Below are positions 1 to 7,607 of a stretch of DNA of 64,000 bases, piece after piece. Below the pieces are notes generated by a model that saw only the letters and a program-made list of their open reading frames with translations, ran no database searches and had not been told where the DNA came from. How positions within the stretch are numbered: the first letter of the stretch is position 1; the number at the start of each line of letters is the position of its first letter. This DNA is from Draconibacterium aestuarii (GTDB lineage: Bacteria; Bacteroidota; Bacteroidia; Bacteroidales; Prolixibacteraceae). The position numbers and the translations under genes were made by a program. The DNA is taken from positions 1-64,000 of the forward strand of contig JAPOHD010000007.1 of NCBI GenBank assembly GCA_026671195.1. Reading direction: 5' to 3'.

Positions 1-2
1 CG

Positions 3-172
3 CGAAAGTTTGTTTTTCGTTATTTTGAATCGTTCGCATGCTTGCGATAGTTTGTTTTTAATTCAGTTTCGGTTTTCGCATAGCTGCGACGGGTTGTTTT
101 CTAATCCTATTTTGATTTTCGGGGAAGTCCGAAAGCTTGTTGGAATCAGACTTTCAGGATTTTAGAAAACCG
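3..172. repeat. Degenerate ~42-bp tandem repeat at the left edge
   Basis: Units begin at about 3, 45, 87 and 130, with spacings of 42, 42 and 43 bp. Each opens with CGA, then a TTGTTTTT-like tract, and the first two end in TTCGCATnnnTG. Units 1 and 2 are the most alike; unit 4 is strongly decayed. The array probably continues to the left of the window. No protein that spans it was recognised. Confidence 0.55.
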
Positions 173-375
173 GAAGGTCTGTCATCTGCCGACTGCGACC
201 GAAAACTGCGACTATTCTTTTCGGCCGGTTGCCGGTCAGCTCCAACAGGGTTTGTGTCACCTGGTGTTATTAAATCATCGATGGAGAAAGAAAGAATCAG
301 GTTGTTTACTTCGTTTTGAAAATTATACCGGTCCGGGGTATCCGAATCCTGGTTTTGTTTTTTTAAGTCGCCCAT
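154..375 (-). CDS. Small hypothetical protein (73 aa)
   Basis: Unrecognised. The protein is hydrophilic and probably cytoplasmic, with no signal peptide or cysteines, and a short hydrophobic stretch (NLILSFSIDDLI) around residues 25-36. It carries no family motif I know. Two features argue for a real gene: a plausible ATG at 375, and three evenly spaced palindromes at 442-501 just upstream that look like an operator array. Against it, the gene is short, and its 3' end runs into the degenerate tandem repeat at 3-172, so it could be a decayed fragment of a longer protein. Confidence 0.4.
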   Translation of the reverse strand: MGDLKKQNQDSDTPDRYNFQNEVNNLILSFSIDDLITPGDTNPVGADRQPAEKNSRSFRSQSADDRPSGFLKS

Positions 376-441
376 ACAGTTATCGTTTAAAGATCAAATC
401 TTGATCTACCAAAAATACGGGGTAAAGGCTATTCGTGTCAA

Positions 442-501
442 GCGTAATTCTACGCAATTTTAATGCGTAGTTCTACGTAAAATGAATGCGTAGTTTTACG
501 C
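442..501. promoter_or_regulatory. Three iterated palindromes, likely operator array
   Basis: Three 14-bp inverted repeats of the form GCGTA-nTTn-TACG(C/T) lie at 442-455, 465-478 and 488-501. They repeat every 23 bp, roughly two helical turns. They sit between the 3' end of the isoprenoid-synthase-like gene (636) and the start of the small gene at 375, so they are upstream of the latter. The geometry fits cooperative binding of a dimeric regulator. Which regulator cannot be read from the sequence. Confidence 0.5.
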
Positions 502-635
502 ATAAGCAGCGAGAAACAAGGGAAAACAAAGTATAAAACCTGGAAACAGCAACCAGAACAGCCTCCTCTGTGGCGCTCTGTGAAAGCTTCGCGTACTCTG
601 TGTTTGAAAAAGCGTGAGGCACGAAGTTGCGTACT

Positions 636-1871
636 TTAAACTTTAAACGCTGAACCCGGCACCTTTGCCGTATCGAAATATTTTTGAAAAAGTGCGAAAC
701 GTTGCGATTTGCTTTGTGCCCGTTTTTCACGAACAAAGGCAAAATGAAGCGGTGAATGTTTTTCCAGCTCCGCCAGATAATCTTGTTCGTACCAGGTAGG
801 GTTTAAACCCACCGACTCAATAATCATGGTTTCTATGCTGCGGTTCATCAAATCTAAAAAATCGTCGTTTTTAACACCCGGGAAACAACGCATTTCATCC
901 AGCGCCTTACGTCCAAAATGAATGGTTTTGTTTACAAAGCTGCCCAAATCGCTTTCGGGCAAACACGAAAACATGGTTTTGGTAAAAGCCAGCGAATCTT
1001 CTTTTACATCCTGAATATCGTCGAGCAACTGCAAGTACACCCCGTAACCAAACAAAGCCTGCTCCTGTTGGCGACTTAGTTTTCCGGCCACCAGATACCC
1101 GTCGGCCAGCACCGAGGCACCGCCTTTCTCGAAACAAATACACCGTATTTCATCGTCCGATAAACCATTTTGTTTCATCATTTTCAGACTATCGGTTTGC
1201 CCCTTCTGAATGGCATACAAGCTCGCATACACTTCCGGGAAACTGCCGCGCGGAAACTCTTCTTCAAACATTTCAACAAGCCTGTAAAGCTGGCGTTCGG
1301 TAAAATTTTCCGGTGCTACAGGTTCTCCATGCAACCGCAGGCTAAACCGCCCGGAGAAAAGTTGTTTTTCGTGATCAGAAATTTCAGGATCGTCTAAAAA
1401 ATTATCGCTGTAGGGATAAATCATCGAATAGGCAAACACCGACGGCGTAATTTTTACCGGTATATTGGCCATTAGCTGTACACCATTCATTATCCACACA
1501 TTTCGCATTCCCTGGTAAATATCTTCCGGCTTTAACTCGGAACCAAAATCGCGTGCTTTGTAAAAAAAGTCTTTCGAAACATCTTTAAACTCATCCGAAA
1601 GAATGAGTTTCAGGTGGTCTGTATCAAAATCAAAAACCGTTTCCAAAAAAGCTTTAAACATCGGAAAAAACGATTGCCCCGGATCTTTCCGGAATTGCTG
1701 CACCGTTTTCCGGTTTTGCAAGTCCTTAATTTTTTGCTGAAAATGTTCGTAGTTGGTTTCGCGTTCCCTTTGTTCTTCTTCAGAATAAACTTTTTGAAAA
1801 GCGGGAAGTTCGCTGGGACTGTTCTCCCATATTACGATAAAATGTTGAATGTATTCCTGAACCGGTAGCAT
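636..1871 (-). CDS. Class I isoprenoid-synthase-like protein
   Basis: 411 aa from the ATG at 1871. An upstream in-frame ATG at 1916 would add 15 residues that look untranslated. Two aspartate-rich motifs sit where class I (all-alpha trans-prenyltransferase/terpene-synthase fold) enzymes bind Mg-diphosphate: DNFLDD at about 156-161 and DDIQD at about 284-288. There is no signal peptide or membrane segment, so it is probably cytosolic. The substrate is unknown; the overall sequence is not a standard farnesyl or geranylgeranyl diphosphate synthase. The nearest label is the Bacteroidota class 1 isoprenoid biosynthesis enzyme group. The gene stands alone, with no carotenoid, hopanoid or quinone genes beside it, so the pathway cannot be assigned. 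Confidence 0.65.
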   Translation of the reverse strand: MLPVQEYIQHFIVIWENSPSELPAFQKVYSEEEQRERETNYEHFQQKIKDLQNRKTVQQFRKDPGQSFFPMFKAFLETVFDFDTDHLKLILSDEFKDVSKDFFYKARDFGSELKPEDIYQGMRNVWIMNGVQLMANIPVKITPSVFAYSMIYPYSDNFLDDPEISDHEKQLFSGRFSLRLHGEPVAPENFTERQLYRLVEMFEEEFPRGSFPEVYASLYAIQKGQTDSLKMMKQNGLSDDEIRCICFEKGGASVLADGYLVAGKLSRQQEQALFGYGVYLQLLDDIQDVKEDSLAFTKTMFSCLPESDLGSFVNKTIHFGRKALDEMRCFPGVKNDDFLDLMNRSIETMIIESVGLNPTWYEQDYLAELEKHSPLHFAFVREKRAQSKSQRFALFQKYFDTAKVPGSAFKV

Positions 1872-2045
1872 AGATTTTAGTTTTCCCCGAAAATAAGTGA
1901 AATGAGGGAGAAACAAATAAAGAATTAGATAACCGTTGGATTTTTGAGGGTTAATGAAGATTTTAAGAGGGATAAAAGGGGTGACATTTCAGGAGTCTGC
2001 TCATTTTTGAATTGCCATTACAAGAAGATTATCGAACAGTGAAGC

Positions 2046-2123
2046 TGTCATTTCGACGAAGAATAAGGAGAAATCTCTCCAATATGGAACAGATTTCTCA
2101 GTCGTACCTCCTTCGAAATGACA
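2046..2123. repeat. Dispersed inverted-repeat element (REP/MITE-like)
   Basis: A 78-bp imperfect palindrome that opens with TGTCATTTCGA and closes with TCGAAATGACA, with AGAAATCT/AGATTTCT inside the arms. Related copies lie at 62304-62778. It sits between yebC and the isoprenoid-synthase-like gene, carries no ORF of its own, and could fold as a long hairpin in RNA. Confidence 0.75.
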
Positions 2124-2136
2124 TCTGAATAAGCGA

Positions 2137-2847
2137 CTATGCAATATTTGTATACACCGCCTGCACGTCTTCGTCTTCCTCCATTTTGTCCAACATTTTT
2201 TCAATGTCATCCATCTGTTCCTCGGAAAATTCAACCGGTGTGGTAGGAATACGTTGTAATTCGGCCTTGCTTACATTTATGTTCAATCGCTCAAACTCAT
2301 GCGCCATATCGCTAAAGCTGGTATAATCGCCATAGGCATAATAGATACCTTCGTTTTCTTCAATTTCTTCCAGCCCGGCATCAATCAGTTCCAGTTCAAT
2401 ATCGTCCACGTCCATACCTTCCGGCATCTCAAACTGAAAAACAGCTTTGCGCGAAAACATAAATTCCAACGAACCATTGGGCACCTGACCACCACCCGCT
2501 TTATTGAAATAGCTTTTTACATTGGCAACCGTACGCGTTGTATTATCGGTAGCTGCTTCAACAAAAACCAAAACTCCGTGTGGTCCTTTGCCTTCGTAAG
2601 TAGTTTCAATAAAATTGGCCGCATCTTTTCCCGATGCACGTTTAATAGCTGCATCGATGTTGGCTTTAGGCATGTTTTGTGCCTTGGCATTTAAAATAGC
2701 GGTACGCAGAGCCGGGTTCAAATCAGCTTCCGGTCCACCTTCTTTTGCTGCAATCGTTATTTTTTTCGAAAGTTTTGGAAATACTCTCGACATTTTATCC
2801 CAGCGTTTCTCTTTCGCTGCCCTGCGATATTCAAATGCTCTTCCCAT
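2137..2847 (-). CDS. yebC: YebC/PmpR family regulatory protein
   Basis: 236 aa, the usual length for the YebC/PmpR/TACO1 family. The N-terminal signature is intact ([16 protein letters not shown], then a [12 protein letters not shown] stretch and NPALRTAI), followed by the family's EGKGPHGV and NKAGGG motifs. The C-terminal part is acidic. Family members act in the cytoplasm, either as DNA-binding regulators or as ribosome-associated factors that help translation through proline stretches; this sequence cannot decide between the two. It appears monocistronic, with a dispersed inverted repeat about 14 bp after the stop. Confidence 0.93.
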   Translation of the reverse strand: MGRAFEYRRAAKEKRWDKMSRVFPKLSKKITIAAKEGGPEADLNPALRTAILNAKAQNMPKANIDAAIKRASGKDAANFIETTYEGKGPHGVLVFVEAATDNTTRTVANVKSYFNKAGGGQVPNGSLEFMFSRKAVFQFEMPEGMDVDDIELELIDAGLEEIEENEGIYYAYGDYTSFSDMAHEFERLNINVSKAELQRIPTTPVEFSEEQMDDIEKMLDKMEEDEDVQAVYTNIA

Positions 2848-2990
2848 TAGTTCGTCTGTTTTTGAAATTTTTTGCGAAAATAATTACAGAAAACTGAAAT
2901 ACCAAACATGTTTCTTCAAAGTTCAGTATTCGGAGTTCAATGTTAAACAAATCGAGAATTTATGATCGTAATTTGCAGGCTGAAGTACAT

Positions 2991-3113
2991 TTAAACTTTT
3001 TTCGGCTTACAAACCTTCTCCTCTTTTTTTACTTTGGCCCCACACTTTTTACACTCGTATTTTGCGTCTTCTCTGTTTTCGAAATCTTTCTTTTTACAAG
3101 CCTTTTTACCCAT
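2991..3113 (-). CDS. 40-aa mini zinc-ribbon-like protein
   Basis: The 40-residue protein is lysine-rich, with cysteines at 6, 21, 24 and 35. The CKKCG knuckle at 21-25 and the later VC pair suggest a small metal-binding fold. Its ATG overlaps the stop of the upstream APH-RapZ fusion gene (TAATG, sharing base 3113), the usual sign of translational coupling, and this supports the start and its reality. The function is unknown. The charge suggests nucleic acid or ribosome binding, which is inference only. Confidence 0.7.
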   Translation of the reverse strand: MGKKACKKKDFENREDAKYECKKCGAKVKKEEKVCKPKKV

Positions 3114-4573
3114 TACCAGTTTTCTTGTTCCCGATGAATAAGAACAACATTTACCGGATAATTGTTTTGTAAAAAATCGCTGATTTTTTCGGCCGAATAA
3201 ACCGAACGGTGCTGCCCTCCGGTACATCCAAAGTTTATGGACAAATGCGTAAAACCCCTTTCCAGATATACTTTAACCGATTGCTCCACCAAAAGCTTCA
3301 CAGGATCCAGAAATAAGCGTATTTCCGATTTCTGTTCCAAAAATTCCTGAACAGCCAGGTCTTTACCACTTAACTTTTTGTATTCTTCGTAACGCCCCGG
3401 ATTATTTATGGCCCGGCAATCAAACACATGACCGCCACCATTTCCCGACGGATCTTCAGGAATACCCTTTTTATATGAAAAGCTGGTGATACGAACGGTT
3501 AAATTCGATTTTACACGGCCGATCTCTTTTAGTACTTCCGATTTTGAGAGCTGCATTAAAACGTTCACCAGTTCGGGCATTTTTACCGGCAAATTCAAAT
3601 CCTTTAATAAATATTCCAGGTTTTTTAAGGCATACGGAATACTTTTCAGGAAATGTTCTTTTTTCTCGTAAAACCCACGGAAACCATACGCCCCCATGGC
3701 CTGCATAATCCGAATCAGTACAAATCCTTTAAAATAAGCAGCAAAACGCTCCTCATCCACTTTCATCAGTTTTTTAAGCTCGCTGATATAGAAATCGTAC
3801 AATTGTTGTCGCACACTTTCCGGAATATCAGCTTTCCCATCGTATAACAACGATGCCAAATCGTATTGTAAAGCCCCCGAACGTCCCCCCTGGTAATCGA
3901 TAAAATACACCTCATCGTTCTTTAGCATCACATTACGCGACTGAAAATCGCGATACATGAAATAATTAGAACTGGCGCTCAATAAATAATTACTGAACAA
4001 CTGAAAATCATCTTCCAAAGCCTGCTCGTCGAAATGGATTTTAGCCAGTTTCAGAAAGTAATATTTGAAATAGTTCAAATCCCACATCATCGATTGCTTA
4101 TCAAAAGCCTCGCGCGGATAACAAACCGAATAATCAATTTCCCTTCCGGCAATGATCTGAATTTTAGGAAGTGCTGTCAGTACCTTCTTGTATTTCGAAA
4201 TAACATTTTCGGAAAAACCTTCACTCTCGCGTGTTTTACTCAGGTATGCAAAAAGTGTGGTATTTCCCAGATCTTCCTGCAAATATTTCTTTAAATCGGA
4301 ACTTACCGCATAAATTTCAGGCACCCGAATTCCTTTGTGATAAAAGTGGTTGGTAAACGAAAGAAAAGCGGTGTTTTCTTTAACATCGCTGTTCAATGCC
4401 CCAATAACACTTCTGTTTTCGTTGGTTAGCCTGCAATACTGACGATACGATCCGGATGGAGGTAATAACTCAAAATACTGGACCTTTTCATTAAAATGGT
4501 GCTCAAAAAGCTGTATTATTTCGTTTTTTTCTGAAGTATTCAAATTGTAAGAATTTAATTTTAAACAGTACAT
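3113..4573 (-). CDS. APH-type phosphotransferase fused to RapZ C-terminal domain
   Basis: 486 aa with two parts. Residues about 15-330 form an aminoglycoside-phosphotransferase/choline-kinase-like fold, with the catalytic-loop motif MYRDFQSRNVM and the metal-binding FIDYQGG about 15 residues later. Residues about 365-486 match the C-terminal domain of RapZ, with GHVFDCR, NPGRY, the GCTGGQHRSV signature and a final HRE. The RapZ N-terminal Walker-type kinase domain is absent; the APH-like module takes its place. APH-like relatives include sugar kinases such as cell-wall-sugar (MurNAc/GlcNAc) kinases, while RapZ C-domains sense amino-sugar metabolites, so a role in amino-sugar sensing or salvage is plausible but unproven. 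It is coupled to the mini zinc-ribbon gene and diverges from the YdcF-type gene 21 bp away. Confidence 0.85.
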   Translation of the reverse strand: MYCLKLNSYNLNTSEKNEIIQLFEHHFNEKVQYFELLPPSGSYRQYCRLTNENRSVIGALNSDVKENTAFLSFTNHFYHKGIRVPEIYAVSSDLKKYLQEDLGNTTLFAYLSKTRESEGFSENVISKYKKVLTALPKIQIIAGREIDYSVCYPREAFDKQSMMWDLNYFKYYFLKLAKIHFDEQALEDDFQLFSNYLLSASSNYFMYRDFQSRNVMLKNDEVYFIDYQGGRSGALQYDLASLLYDGKADIPESVRQQLYDFYISELKKLMKVDEERFAAYFKGFVLIRIMQAMGAYGFRGFYEKKEHFLKSIPYALKNLEYLLKDLNLPVKMPELVNVLMQLSKSEVLKEIGRVKSNLTVRITSFSYKKGIPEDPSGNGGGHVFDCRAINNPGRYEEYKKLSGKDLAVQEFLEQKSEIRLFLDPVKLLVEQSVKVYLERGFTHLSINFGCTGGQHRSVYSAEKISDFLQNNYPVNVVLIHREQENW

Positions 4574-4594
4574 TTATCGTCACAATTTGCAACG

Positions 4595-5317
4595 ATGGTT
4601 AAAACAAAAATCAAAAGTATTTATTTTTTAAGATTACTACGAAATTTATTGGTATTGATTGGGTTCTTTTTTCTGATTTGTGTGATCCTGGCATTAACAT
4701 CGGCTCCCTTTTGGGGATATCACTGGCTGGGAACCAGCAAATCGGAGTTAAGATGGAAACCTGAAACCATTGTTCTTTTGGGTGGTGGTGGCATGCCCAG
4801 CCAAAGTAACTTAATGCGTAGCTGGTATGTTGAAAAAGCCGCAAAATCGTTTCCCAACGCAAATGTAATTGTTGCCATGCCGGGTGATCTTGCCGATTCG
4901 CTAAGCACACCTCAACTGATGAAAAATGAGTTGGTTTTGCGTGGAGTAAATCCCGGGTTGATCAGTTTTGAACCCGAGGCAACCAACACACGTGCACAAG
5001 CCCTGAATTGCCAGCGTTTTATAAAAATGCAAACCCCCGTTTTATTGGTTACATCGCCTGAGCACATGCGCCGCTCGGTGTTATGTTTTAAAAAGGCAGG
5101 TTTTGAAAAAGTAAACGCTCTTCCCGCTTTTGAAAATGCTGCTGAAGCCGATTTCTCGTTTAAAGACGATGAGCTGGGAGGAAACACCATACTTGTGCCC
5201 AATGTGGGGCAGAATATCAATCTGCGTTACCAACTCTGGAATCACCTGAAATACGAGATATTAATTGCCCGCGAAATGGTGGCAATGACTTATTATAAAT
5301 TAAGAGGTTGGATGTAG
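4595..5317 (+). CDS. YdcF family (DUF218) inner-membrane protein
   Basis: 240 aa. There is one N-terminal membrane segment at about residues 12-33, then a DUF218 domain with the IVLLGGGG start, the ATNTRAQA motif and the LLVTSPEHMRRS region typical of YdcF/SanA/ElyC proteins. Members sit at the inner membrane and are linked to cell-envelope polysaccharide metabolism and vancomycin-type barrier phenotypes; the reaction is unknown. It diverges from the APH-RapZ fusion with only 21 bp between the starts, and converges on the Crp/Fnr gene 6 bp beyond its stop. Confidence 0.85.
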   Translation: MVKTKIKSIYFLRLLRNLLVLIGFFFLICVILALTSAPFWGYHWLGTSKSELRWKPETIVLLGGGGMPSQSNLMRSWYVEKAAKSFPNANVIVAMPGDLADSLSTPQLMKNELVLRGVNPGLISFEPEATNTRAQALNCQRFIKMQTPVLLVTSPEHMRRSVLCFKKAGFEKVNALPAFENAAEADFSFKDDELGGNTILVPNVGQNINLRYQLWNHLKYEILIAREMVAMTYYKLRGWM

Positions 5318-5323
5318 TACTTA

Positions 5324-5989
5324 TCATCCATAATTTGAAATATCATATAGCCGGACCGAATCCAGTATCTTTATTTTTTTCCCATTACTTTCCACTATTC
5401 CTTCTTTCCTGAAATGTGCCAAATTTTTCAATACACTCTCTTTTGAAAAACCAATAACCCGGGCTATATCTTTTCTCTTAAGTGGAAGCTCAAAAGTATC
5501 GCAACCATTACTTTTTTCAAATTCACACAACAAAAAAGCCAATGCTCCTGCCGAATTCTTTTCTGTTAGTTTCATATGCCAGTTTAGAAAACTTTCGTTA
5601 ACCATTGAAATATATTGGATAAATGACATCGAAAAATTCGAATTACTTTTTAGTAATCTCGAAAATATATTATAGTTCAGTATTTCAACACAACAATCAG
5701 TTAACGCTTTGGCAGAAAACCGATAATTCAACGTAGAATAAGCACAATTTACCCCAATTATTTCACCTGGGAAAAGCAGCATAAGTGACCTTTTTTTTTG
5801 CCCTTCATCCAATGTTAACTCAACTGCCCCATCCTTTAATAAATATAAATCATGAACAGGTGTCCCCTTTTTGATAACAATCTCGCCAGCTTTAAAATCC
5901 AGGCATACTGCCGTACCAAAAAGTTCCTCCTTTTCCTGCTCACAAAGTGTTTTTATACAGGTATTCCCTGTTGTATGAATTGTTTCCAT
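5324..5989 (-). CDS. Crp/Fnr family transcriptional regulator
   Basis: 221 aa. The N-terminal cyclic-nucleotide-binding beta-roll spans about residues 25-140 (GEIVIKKGTPVHDLYLLKDG, then LLFPGEIIG). The C-terminal winged helix lies at about 150-215, with the recognition segment KRKDIARVIGFSKESVLKNL. No Fnr-type N-terminal cysteine cluster is present, so iron-sulfur sensing is unlikely. It diverges from the OsmC gene at 6115 across a 125-bp spacer, making that gene a candidate target. The ligand cannot be inferred. Confidence 0.88.
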   Translation of the reverse strand: METIHTTGNTCIKTLCEQEKEELFGTAVCLDFKAGEIVIKKGTPVHDLYLLKDGAVELTLDEGQKKRSLMLLFPGEIIGVNCAYSTLNYRFSAKALTDCCVEILNYNIFSRLLKSNSNFSMSFIQYISMVNESFLNWHMKLTEKNSAGALAFLLCEFEKSNGCDTFELPLKRKDIARVIGFSKESVLKNLAHFRKEGIVESNGKKIKILDSVRLYDISNYG

Positions 5990-6083
5990 TCGTTATTATT
6001 TTCTTTCAGCAAAGGTGTAAAATTACATCCCTTTACATTTCCTAATACACAGCGTCACTCATCCCTGCCGGAAGTTAAACTAT

Positions 6084-6091
6084 TAGTTTTG
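6084..6091 (+). promoter_or_regulatory. Bacteroidota -7 element for the OsmC gene
   Basis: TAGTTTTG matches the TAnnTTTG -7 consensus of Bacteroidota sigma-ABfr promoters and lies 24 bp before the ATG at 6115. No good -33 TTTG is found 19-21 bp further upstream, which would fit dependence on an activator such as the divergent Crp/Fnr protein. Confidence 0.5.
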
Positions 6092-6114
6092 CAAAAAAAA
6101 TTAAATCATTTCAA

Positions 6115-6564
6115 ATGGAAACAACACAGGTACAAAAAATTGATTTTAGTGTAGAATCAACCACCAAATCAAATTCTCAATCAGAAATAAAGGTACGTAA
6201 TTTCAATGTTCTTATTGACGAACCAATTGCCCTGGGGGGCACCGACGAAGCACCCAATCCGGTTGAATATATTTTATGTGGCCTCACCGGGTGCATGCAT
6301 ATTTTGGCGTTCAAAGTAGCGAAAGAGCTCAATATGGAATTAACAGACCTCAGAATTAAAGTTGAAGGACAACTCAACCCGATGAAGTTATTTGGAATGC
6401 CAACTGAAGACAGAGCTGGTTACCAAAATATTTCCATTAAATTATATCCAAAAACAAATTCCGATAATGAAACACTTGATAAATGGATAAAAATTATGAG
6501 TAATCGTAGTCCGGTATTAGATAATGTTATGCACAAAACTCCTGTTGAAATAAAACTGGCGTAA
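6115..6564 (+). CDS. OsmC family protein lacking the second redox cysteine
   Basis: 149 aa, the usual OsmC/Ohr length. The helix carrying the first conserved cysteine is present (LCGLTGCMH, about residues 56-64). The second conserved cysteine, normally in an RCPV motif near the C-terminus, is replaced by serine (NRSPVLDN). Standard OsmC/Ohr enzymes reduce organic hydroperoxides with this cysteine pair in the cytoplasm, so this copy may not cycle through the normal disulfide. It faces the Crp/Fnr gene. Compare the second OsmC at 24244-24690, which keeps both sites. Confidence 0.88.
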   Translation: METTQVQKIDFSVESTTKSNSQSEIKVRNFNVLIDEPIALGGTDEAPNPVEYILCGLTGCMHILAFKVAKELNMELTDLRIKVEGQLNPMKLFGMPTEDRAGYQNISIKLYPKTNSDNETLDKWIKIMSNRSPVLDNVMHKTPVEIKLA

Positions 6565-6730
6565 GCTCCTGTTTATTACAGCTACCAATGAACTAACAAT
6601 ATACTGATCCGGCATACAGGCCGGGTCTTTAATACGACATATTGTTACTTTCTTTGGTAGTGACATCAGTTATTCTTACTTAGTAAAAAGTATGCATTTC
6701 ATGGATTCACTTCCAATCCAAACTCCGCCT

Positions 6731-7606
6731 TTAACCAAGCTCTTTGCAATACTTTTTAACCCAACTTTCGCCACGCAGTAAGTTTAACTCGTCCAGAAAA
6801 CGTTCGGTTTGAATTAAGGTCTTTTTAAAGTATTTTGGATTGTTTCTGTAATTAAAAAAGCCGTGTTTCTGATGTTTGTAATCCTTTAACCTACATTTAT
6901 TTCCTACTTGTTTCATAAGACTGGTAAAGCGGGCAACATTTTCATAAGGAACCGTTGTGTCGTCCTTTCCATGCATAATTAAAGTTGGAGCAATTCCGGC
7001 TGTAATGTGGTGAACCGGCGAAATTTCAAACTCACGACCTTCCAGTTTCTCCTGCCCATATCCTCTTTTCCCGGTATCAACCACCGGATTAAAAAGCACC
7101 ATTGCCATTGGTTTTGTTGAAACCGACAAATCATCATCTGTTTCGTTGCATTCCTTTATGGTTGCTGTACAAGCGGCCAAATGACCGCCGGCAGAACCAC
7201 CTGCTGCAATAATCTTATCCGAATCGATTCCCAGTTCTCTCCAGTTTGTTCGTAAATAACGCATCGCAGAATTTGCATCTTTTACACAATCAAAAGGAGT
7301 GGTTCCTTGTCGGCTTTTTACTCGATAATCGGGGCAAATTACAATAACACCGCGCGAGGCGAAATATTCGGCCTGTAACTTAAATTGTTCCGGAGTACCT
7401 CCTACCCATCCACCGCCAAAAAAGAAAACAATGGCAGGCAAATTAACGTGTGATGATAAAATGGGTTTATACATGGTCATCTCCAGTGAAATTCCTCCAA
7501 TCTCTTTGTATACAAATTTGCTTGTTTCAAACTGATAAGTCTGTCCAACCCCCTGAACGCCCGAAAAGATCAGAATTATGAATATTAAAATATGTCCCTT
7601 TTTCAT
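6731..7606 (-). CDS. Secreted alpha/beta-hydrolase (BD-FAE-like esterase)
   Basis: 291 aa with an N-terminal signal peptide (about residues 1-22). The alpha/beta-hydrolase elements are complete: the oxyanion loop FFGGGWVGG (the HGGG equivalent), the nucleophile elbow GGSAGGH, the acid in HGKDDTTVP and the histidine in KHGFF. This fits the bacterial esterase/carboxylesterase families that remove acyl or feruloyl groups in the periplasm; the real substrate is unknown. It starts one base after the stop of the upstream M28 peptidase gene, so the two form an operon. Confidence 0.85.
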   Translation of the reverse strand: MKKGHILIFIILIFSGVQGVGQTYQFETSKFVYKEIGGISLEMTMYKPILSSHVNLPAIVFFFGGGWVGGTPEQFKLQAEYFASRGVIVICPDYRVKSRQGTTPFDCVKDANSAMRYLRTNWRELGIDSDKIIAAGGSAGGHLAACTATIKECNETDDDLSVSTKPMAMVLFNPVVDTGKRGYGQEKLEGREFEISPVHHITAGIAPTLIMHGKDDTTVPYENVARFTSLMKQVGNKCRLKDYKHQKHGFFNYRNNPKYFKKTLIQTERFLDELNLLRGESWVKKYCKELG

Positions 7607-7607
7607 C

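Noticed and set aside
473-742. 89-codon minus-strand frame
   Set aside because: It overlaps the end of the isoprenoid-synthase-like gene and the palindrome array, and has no family features.
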